Source: Euryarchaeota archaeon UBA226
GTDB taxonomy: Archaea > Thermoplasmatota > Poseidoniia > Poseidoniales > Poseidoniaceae
NCBI GenBank assembly: GCA_002505935.1
Contig: DAWL01000082.1
Location: 1 to 10,028 of the forward strand
Direction: 5' to 3'
DNA: 10,028 bases
Below, piece by piece: positions 6,601-10,028 of this stretch. The notes under the pieces are model-generated. The model saw nothing but the letters and a program-made list of their open reading frames with translations, was not told the DNA's origin and did no database searches. Position numbers and translations under genes: made by a program. Every line of letters begins with the position of its first letter. Within the stretch, counting starts at the first letter, position 1.

Positions 6601-6634
6601 AAAAAATAAAACAACAAATAATGAGGTGAAATGA
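6601..6634 (+). promoter_or_regulatory. A-rich leader with ribosome binding site for L12
   Basis: Directly after the L10 stop come about 20 bases consisting almost only of A with a few T and C (6601-6620), then GAGGTGA (6623-6629), 5 bases before the L12 start. L12 is needed in several copies per ribosome while the other operon products are needed once. An unstructured A-rich leader could raise its translation, or the stretch could act as a weak internal promoter. Neither is shown. Confidence 0.45.
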
Positions 6635-6937
6635 ATGGAGTATGTATACGCTGCCATGTTGCTGCACAGTGCCGAGAAGAACATCGATGAGAAGTCTGTT
6701 AGTGCCGTTTTGAAGGCCGCAGATGTGGAAGCCGACGCCGGCCGCGTCAAGGCCTTGGTCGCTTCCCTCGATGGCGTTGACATCGCTGAGGCGATGACCA
6801 CCGCTGTCGCTGCTCCGGCTGCTGCCGCCGCTCCCGCTGCCGCTGCTTCGGATGCCCCCGCTGAGGAGGCACCTGCAGAGGAAGAGGAAGTGGACGATGG
6901 TGCTGGGTTCGAAGGACTTGGTTCGCTGTTTGGCTGA
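6635..6937 (+). CDS. rpl12: Ribosomal protein L12 / P1 (stalk)
   Basis: A 100-residue archaeal P1-type L12, which dimerises on P0 and recruits elongation and initiation GTPases. The N-terminal helical dimerisation domain (1-58) starts MEYVYAAMLL, typical of the family. An Ala/Pro hinge (about 59-72) and an acidic stretch (about 77-88) follow, then the GTPase-binding tail AGFEGLGSLFG. Length is as expected. It is not related to bacterial L7/L12 in sequence. It closes the L11-L1-L10-L12 operon and has its own strong ribosome binding site. The hinge and tail resemble those of L10, as is usual for archaeal stalk proteins. Confidence 0.96.
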   Translation: MEYVYAAMLLHSAEKNIDEKSVSAVLKAADVEADAGRVKALVASLDGVDIAEAMTTAVAAPAAAAAPAAAASDAPAEEAPAEEEEVDDGAGFEGLGSLFG

Positions 6938-6944
6938 ATAGGTT

Positions 6945-7014
6945 CTACGGGCTTGATCCAGCGGGCTACGCAGGAGACCCTACGGGCTTGATTCAACTGG
7001 CTATGCCAGTTGAA
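6945..7014 (+). repeat. Two tandem 35-base imperfect repeats containing hairpins
   Basis: The 13-base string CTACGGGCTTGAT occurs at 6945-6957 and again at 6980-6992, a 35-base period. The similarity continues for about 15 more bases (GGCTA then C/T and GC). The differing bases lie largely in the paired arms of the hairpins each copy can form. In copy 1 the hairpin is TCCAGCG/CGCAGGA around GGCTA with one A-A mismatch. Two copies only; no CRISPR-like spacers. Confidence 0.7.
6992..7014 (+). terminator. Strong hairpin after the stalk operon, possible terminator or processing site
   Basis: TTCAACTGGC (6992-7001) and GCCAGTTGAA (7005-7014) are perfectly complementary around a TAT loop, a 10-bp stem 55 bases after the L12 stop. 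No T-run follows; archaeal RNA polymerase terminates mainly at T-runs, so an mRNA 3'-end stabiliser or processing signal is as likely as a terminator. Confidence 0.5.
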
Positions 7015-7028
7015 GTCTTAAGGGGGTC

Positions 7029-7592
7029 ATGCCTGCTTTGCCTGTGGCAAGGAAGAAGCAACGCGGGATTCTCGAGTTATCGACCTGTGTTAGCCCCGCT
7101 GCCCAAATCAGAGCCTTACGTGAACTAGCTCAAGAAGCAGGTTGGGAATTGGAAAGAACCGAAGGAAGTCGCCTCGTCGATCGGTTTGCAATCATCATGC
7201 CTCTAACTAGTGCAGCCAGAACTCTTGGTCTGATTTTCAATAGTGGACCTATGCAAGGTCTGCACATGATGACTTGGTCTCATGTCGAAGGTAGTGCCGG
7301 TGCAATCCACAAGGTCGAATGGAGAGTGCCGAGACAAGTAGCACCCGAAGATTTCCATATGCTTATCCAACATTGGACGGCGCGATTACCACGTGCACCA
7401 TTTCATTGGACTTTCTCTGAAAGAAGCCGCCTTGGTTATCTCTTGCCCACATATCGACGCAGTAAGCGTTCTTTCACCAGTCTTGGTGTCCCCACAGGCA
7501 AGGGGGAATGGCCTCAATCAGAGGATGATTTAGGACCGTGGCCCCCCAGTGAATTCAAGACAAAAACCTCGTTTTTCGAAGAAGAAGAATGA
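7029..7592 (+). CDS. Protein of unknown function
   Basis: I do not recognise this 187-residue protein. Residues 1-12 are basic (ARKKQR). About 24-140 look like an alternating alpha/beta fold containing the helix AAQIRALRELAQEAGWELE (residues 24-42) and a strand-rich middle with conserved-looking His, Trp and Met residues (79-97, 110-128). The C-terminal 40 residues are low in complexity, rich in Pro and Trp and end EEEE, probably disordered. No membrane segment or known catalytic motif is seen. The ATG at 7029 has GGGGGT (7022-7027) only 1 base upstream, too close for a normal ribosome binding site, so the message may be effectively leaderless. It follows the stalk operon hairpin and precedes a membrane protein gene on the same strand. 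Confidence 0.72.
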   Translation: MPALPVARKKQRGILELSTCVSPAAQIRALRELAQEAGWELERTEGSRLVDRFAIIMPLTSAARTLGLIFNSGPMQGLHMMTWSHVEGSAGAIHKVEWRVPRQVAPEDFHMLIQHWTARLPRAPFHWTFSERSRLGYLLPTYRRSKRSFTSLGVPTGKGEWPQSEDDLGPWPPSEFKTKTSFFEEEE

Positions 7593-7614
7593 GTGTTGCA
7601 GCCGTAAGACATTC

Positions 7615-8313
7615 ATGTCGGTACCGCTTCGGCTATGCATGGGATTCGAGAAGTACACCTCAAACCCGGTCTTCATGACCAATCTTGTATGCATAGTTGT
7701 CTTTGCAATAGCCTTTCCAAGTTACTTTGCTGTAATTTCAGGTGAAGATGGTGACTCTGGAGCATCTGCGACATCGACACCAGGTGATTGGTTCGTAGGA
7801 TTCAATGAAACTCAAGAAACATTCAGTGAAAGGATAAACATGGAGGATGGTGAACAATATGTGTCTTCATTCATGGGTAATCCTGATACTAGCGTGGAAA
7901 TTGCTTGGATAGAAGCAACATTCAGATGCAATGACGACGATGATAGTTTGGATGGACCTTATCGAGATAGCATTGAAGTTGAATCTGATACTTCGATGGT
8001 CTCGGGAGAGCAGCAGGAGCAAAGTGATCAAACAGATTGTGGCGGTAACAATGGTGGCCCAATCACCATGCGTTGGGATGTAGTAGCAAATTATTCTGGT
8101 GAGGAGTATCTTGCTGTCCAAGAGAGCATGGATGATATTCGCGCACAATGGGATGATGGTGATGAGCACCGTGGTGAATGGCAGGCTATCATCGACATGG
8201 ATGTTGCAGCCGAACCAATCGTTGGGCAAGATTCTGATGAAGGTGTAGAGGTTACTTGGACAATCACTTATTTCGTCGTTGAGTTCGAGGCGTTTAGTGT
8301 AATCATGGAATGA
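7615..8313 (+). CDS. Single-pass membrane-anchored acidic protein, unknown function
   Basis: A protein of about 232 residues with one hydrophobic segment near the N-terminus (residues about 19-41 from this start, TNLVCIVVFAIAFPSYFAV) and a long acidic, probably extracellular, domain after it. The domain contains an Asp run, two cysteines that could form a disulfide, a Ser/Gln/Glu-rich linker, and strand-rich stretches (IAWIEATF, ITMRWDVVANYSG, VEVTWTITYFVVEFE) that suggest a beta-sandwich-like fold. I recognise no family. The start is uncertain: the frame is open from ATG 7549, overlapping the previous gene, and ATG 7615 and ATG 7639 are alternatives; none has a good ribosome binding site. 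Membrane anchoring holds with any of them. It ends 9 bases before the cysteine dioxygenase gene. Confidence 0.7.
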   Translation: MSVPLRLCMGFEKYTSNPVFMTNLVCIVVFAIAFPSYFAVISGEDGDSGASATSTPGDWFVGFNETQETFSERINMEDGEQYVSSFMGNPDTSVEIAWIEATFRCNDDDDSLDGPYRDSIEVESDTSMVSGEQQEQSDQTDCGGNNGGPITMRWDVVANYSGEEYLAVQESMDDIRAQWDDGDEHRGEWQAIIDMDVAAEPIVGQDSDEGVEVTWTITYFVVEFEAFSVIME

Positions 8314-8322
8314 GTTGTTGTT

Positions 8323-8844
8323 ATGGTCGAAGTGATCATTCTCTCTGAATCGGAACGCAGCGATTTGTTAGCAGGCTGCGGAGAGGTCAATGAATTGTTG
8401 ACTTGGTTGGATGCCCTTGATTCAAGACCTGGACTCAAAGACTTAGCCCAGAAACTGGAGAGCATTCAGATTCATCCGGATTCAGTAAGGAATCATATCG
8501 GATATGCTGAAGCGGGCTACAGGCGTAATATCATCAAGAAGACCGAGAATTATGAGATGGTTTTGATCGCTTGGAAGGCTGGCCAAGATACTCCTATCCA
8601 TGACCATACGGGCAGTGATTGTGCATTCCACATTATCGAAGGAGAATCTACTGAAACTGTGTATGAGTTGAATGATTCAGGCCTAGCTGTGCCAGTGGAA
8701 CAACGAATTTACCTACCCGGTACTGTTTGCGCTGCTTCAGAACCAGACATACATCGAATCTCAAATGATACCGATGGAAATCTGATCAATTTGCATATCT
8801 ATTGCCCACCTTTGAAGGGCTTTGGAATCTATCAGGCTGCTTAG
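8323..8844 (+). CDS. cdo: Cysteine dioxygenase (type I family)
   Basis: A 173-residue cupin of the cysteine dioxygenase family, which uses iron and O2 to oxidise cysteine to cysteine sulfinate. The iron ligands match the mammalian enzyme in pattern: H93 and H95 in PIHDHTGSDC and H144 in DIHRISN. C100 and Y160 correspond to the pair that forms the Cys-Tyr cofactor, and R68 in RRNII to the substrate-carboxylate arginine. H158 of NLHIY matches the catalytic histidine, while the neighbouring serine of the mammalian triad is replaced by N156. Thiol dioxygenases acting on other substrates (for example 3-mercaptopropionate) belong to the same superfamily, but R68 and C100 favour cysteine. No ribosome binding site precedes ATG 8323; the previous gene ends 9 bases upstream, so coupling or a leaderless message is likely. 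Confidence 0.9.
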   Translation: MVEVIILSESERSDLLAGCGEVNELLTWLDALDSRPGLKDLAQKLESIQIHPDSVRNHIGYAEAGYRRNIIKKTENYEMVLIAWKAGQDTPIHDHTGSDCAFHIIEGESTETVYELNDSGLAVPVEQRIYLPGTVCAASEPDIHRISNDTDGNLINLHIYCPPLKGFGIYQAA

Positions 8845-8859
8845 GGCGAGTTTCTCGCT
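8845..8859. terminator. Small hairpin between convergent genes
   Basis: GCGAG (8846-8850), a TTT loop and CTCGC (8854-8858) form a 5-bp stem, extendable by one wobble pair, in the 14-base gap between the stops of the cysteine dioxygenase and aminotransferase genes. It could help end transcription in both directions, but the stem is short and no T-run follows on either strand. Confidence 0.35.
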
Positions 8860-10028
8860 CATTCGATTCCTACATCGCGTTTGTATTCTTCATACACTCC
8901 ACGGAACAATTGGATATCTGACTCGAAGGTCTCAGGCAATAATGGTCCGAAGGAGAATCTGAAGAATCTGTCATATGGTGTCTGATAACTTGGATCTTTG
9001 GAGTGTGGGCGAGCCATGTCACAATCTGAAGCGCATAGAATCGCAGCACCGTGTTTGAACAGACGTTGATTGAGTTCCTTGCTGTTCATTCCCTCAGGAA
9101 GTTCGAGCCAATGGTAGAATCCACCGTTGCCAGTGTACACTCCTAATCCCATTTCCTTGAATGCTTCACCATATCTTTCTCTCTGCCAATTGTAGTGTTC
9201 TTCTACTGCTTTTCTCGCCTGTTTGACGCGACTTGGCTCTAGCAGTTTTACTGCATAGTGCTGAGATGGATGGCTTACACCACCCATACCGAAACTGGAG
9301 TAGTTCGCCATGGTCTCTATGTTCGTCTTGCTAGCGATGACCCAACCTATGCGAATTCCTGGAGATTGCAGTCCTTTAGTACAGGCACCTGCAAGGAATA
9401 CGTTGCTGTTATCGAGATCCTTGACGTATTCGATTCCACTGACTGAAGGAGAGTGGAACATCTCGTATGCTTCGTCGAGCAGGATTCCATTTCCGGGCTG
9501 TTCTGCGATTTCCATCAATGCTCGAAGTTCATCTCCTGAACGAGTTTGTCCAGAAGGGTTCTGAGGGTTGGAAATTACAGGCATGATACAGTCGCCCTCA
9601 TCGAAGCCAGAGCGGTCATAGTATTCTTCATTGGAAGGGTGGAAGTTGTTTTCTTTGGTGAATGGGACGATTTTGTATTCGGTTTCGGTTTGCGTCAAAA
9701 TGTCAAGATATGCTGGCCATTCGATGTTGCCAATTGTGACCTTAACGTGTTTCTTGAGGAATGCCATAATCGTGTATATCCCTGGCCTTCCTCCAGCAAA
9801 GACCATGACATTCTCCGGAGTAATCGTAGAACCATATTGTGAATTGTAGTATTCGACAATGGCTTCTCGCAACTCAGGGTGCCCCCATGCCTTGGGGTAG
9901 AATCGGTCTTCCCAAGTCACTTCAACACTTGCAGGTAGGGACGGCCCTCCGAATTTCTCTAGAGGAGTGGTAAGCGGGAATCCTTGGGACCAGGGATGCG
10001 TTCCTTCAGTGCCCATGAATTTTCCAAA
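8859..10028 (-). CDS. PLP-dependent aminotransferase, class I/II (5' end off the right edge)
   Basis: A fold-type I aminotransferase, 385 residues from the ATG at 10016. The frame stays open to the edge (four more codons), so the true start is probably beyond the window. Key sites, numbered from that Met: NPQNPSG (150-156, Asn153 contacting PLP), LLDEAYE (179-185, Asp181 for the pyridine nitrogen), Schiff-base lysine K214 in ACTKG, R222 in GIRIGW for the phosphate, and R353 in FFRFSFGP for the substrate carboxylate. These resemble aspartate/aromatic/alanine-type aminotransferases; the amino donor cannot be told from the sequence. Its convergent neighbour encodes cysteine dioxygenase, and aspartate-type aminotransferases can deaminate cysteine sulfinate, so a shared pathway is possible but is an inference from adjacency. 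Confidence 0.9.
   Translation of the reverse strand, partial: FGKFMGTEGTHPWSQGFPLTTPLEKFGGPSLPASVEVTWEDRFYPKAWGHPELREAIVEYYNSQYGSTITPENVMVFAGGRPGIYTIMAFLKKHVKVTIGNIEWPAYLDILTQTETEYKIVPFTKENNFHPSNEEYYDRSGFDEGDCIMPVISNPQNPSGQTRSGDELRALMEIAEQPGNGILLDEAYEMFHSPSVSGIEYVKDLDNSNVFLAGACTKGLQSPGIRIGWVIASKTNIETMANYSSFGMGGVSHPSQHYAVKLLEPSRVKQARKAVEEHYNWQRERYGEAFKEMGLGVYTGNGGFYHWLELPEGMNSKELNQRLFKHGAAILCASDCDMARPHSKDPSYQTPYDRFFRFSFGPLLPETFESDIQLFRGVYEEYKRDVGIE

Noticed and set aside
5742..6617. Long minus-strand open frames opposite L10 (109 and 180 residues)
   Set aside because: They are antisense shadows of a strongly supported ribosomal protein gene. Their Ser/Ala-rich composition is what the reverse of Glu/Ala codons gives.
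6589..6996. Minus-strand open frame opposite L12 (135 residues)
   Set aside because: Low-complexity Ala/Ser product antisense to L12; no ribosome binding site and no recognisable domain.
6945..7014. Two direct repeats as a CRISPR remnant
   Set aside because: Only two copies, no spacer between them of the usual size, and the repeat continues through the hairpin; no cas genes.
7589..7678. A 29-residue plus-strand frame starting with ATGA at the stop of the unknown protein
   Set aside because: The overlap looks attractive, but the product is short, lacks features and ends where the membrane protein frame is clearly coding.

Overview
The window reads as chromosomal DNA of a planktonic euryarchaeon, most likely a Marine Group II / Poseidoniia-type lineage. 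It carries an archaeal-type ribosomal stalk operon (L11-L1-P0/L10-P1/L12) and an archaeal Spt5 with a KOW domain. Many starts have near-perfect GGAGGTGAT ribosome binding sites, TTG and GTG starts are used, and proteins are acidic. The lineage is inferred from gene content only. No tRNA, rRNA, insertion sequence or CRISPR array was seen, and no stretch over 300 bases lacks a gene.

Left part (1-3035, minus strand): three tightly packed genes that look co-transcribed. In transcription order they encode a classical AAA ATPase, an unrecognised 381-residue protein overlapping it, and an SMC/Rad50-like P-loop protein with long coiled-coil segments that runs off the left edge. This stretch looks more A+T-rich than the ribosomal genes. 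It is the best candidate in the window for an undescribed multi-gene system, but its function cannot be read from the sequence.

Middle (3036-4524, plus strand): a divergent promoter region, then a small two-zinc-finger protein overlapping an unusual Spt5. Ahead of its NGN and KOW domains this Spt5 has an acidic leader, a C2H2 zinc finger and a Nudix-like domain whose catalytic glutamates appear to be missing.

Ribosomal stalk operon (4550-7014, plus strand): its apparent promoter resembles the one upstream of the zinc-finger/Spt5 pair (TTAAAT, then TCGGCCG at identical spacing). L11 is reduced to its C-terminal, rRNA-binding domain. The L11-L1 gap folds into a two-helix element with an asymmetric internal loop directly abutting the L1 ribosome binding site, probably an L1 feedback site. 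L10 overlaps L1 by 4 bases. L12 follows after a short A-rich leader and ends with nearly the same tail as L10. Two related 35-base units follow, the second forming a perfect 10-bp hairpin.

Right part (7029-10028): a protein of unknown function, a single-pass membrane-anchored acidic protein and a cysteine dioxygenase on the plus strand, convergent with a minus-strand PLP-dependent aminotransferase that runs off the right edge. The last two could act in succession in cysteine oxidation, but that is inferred only from adjacency.
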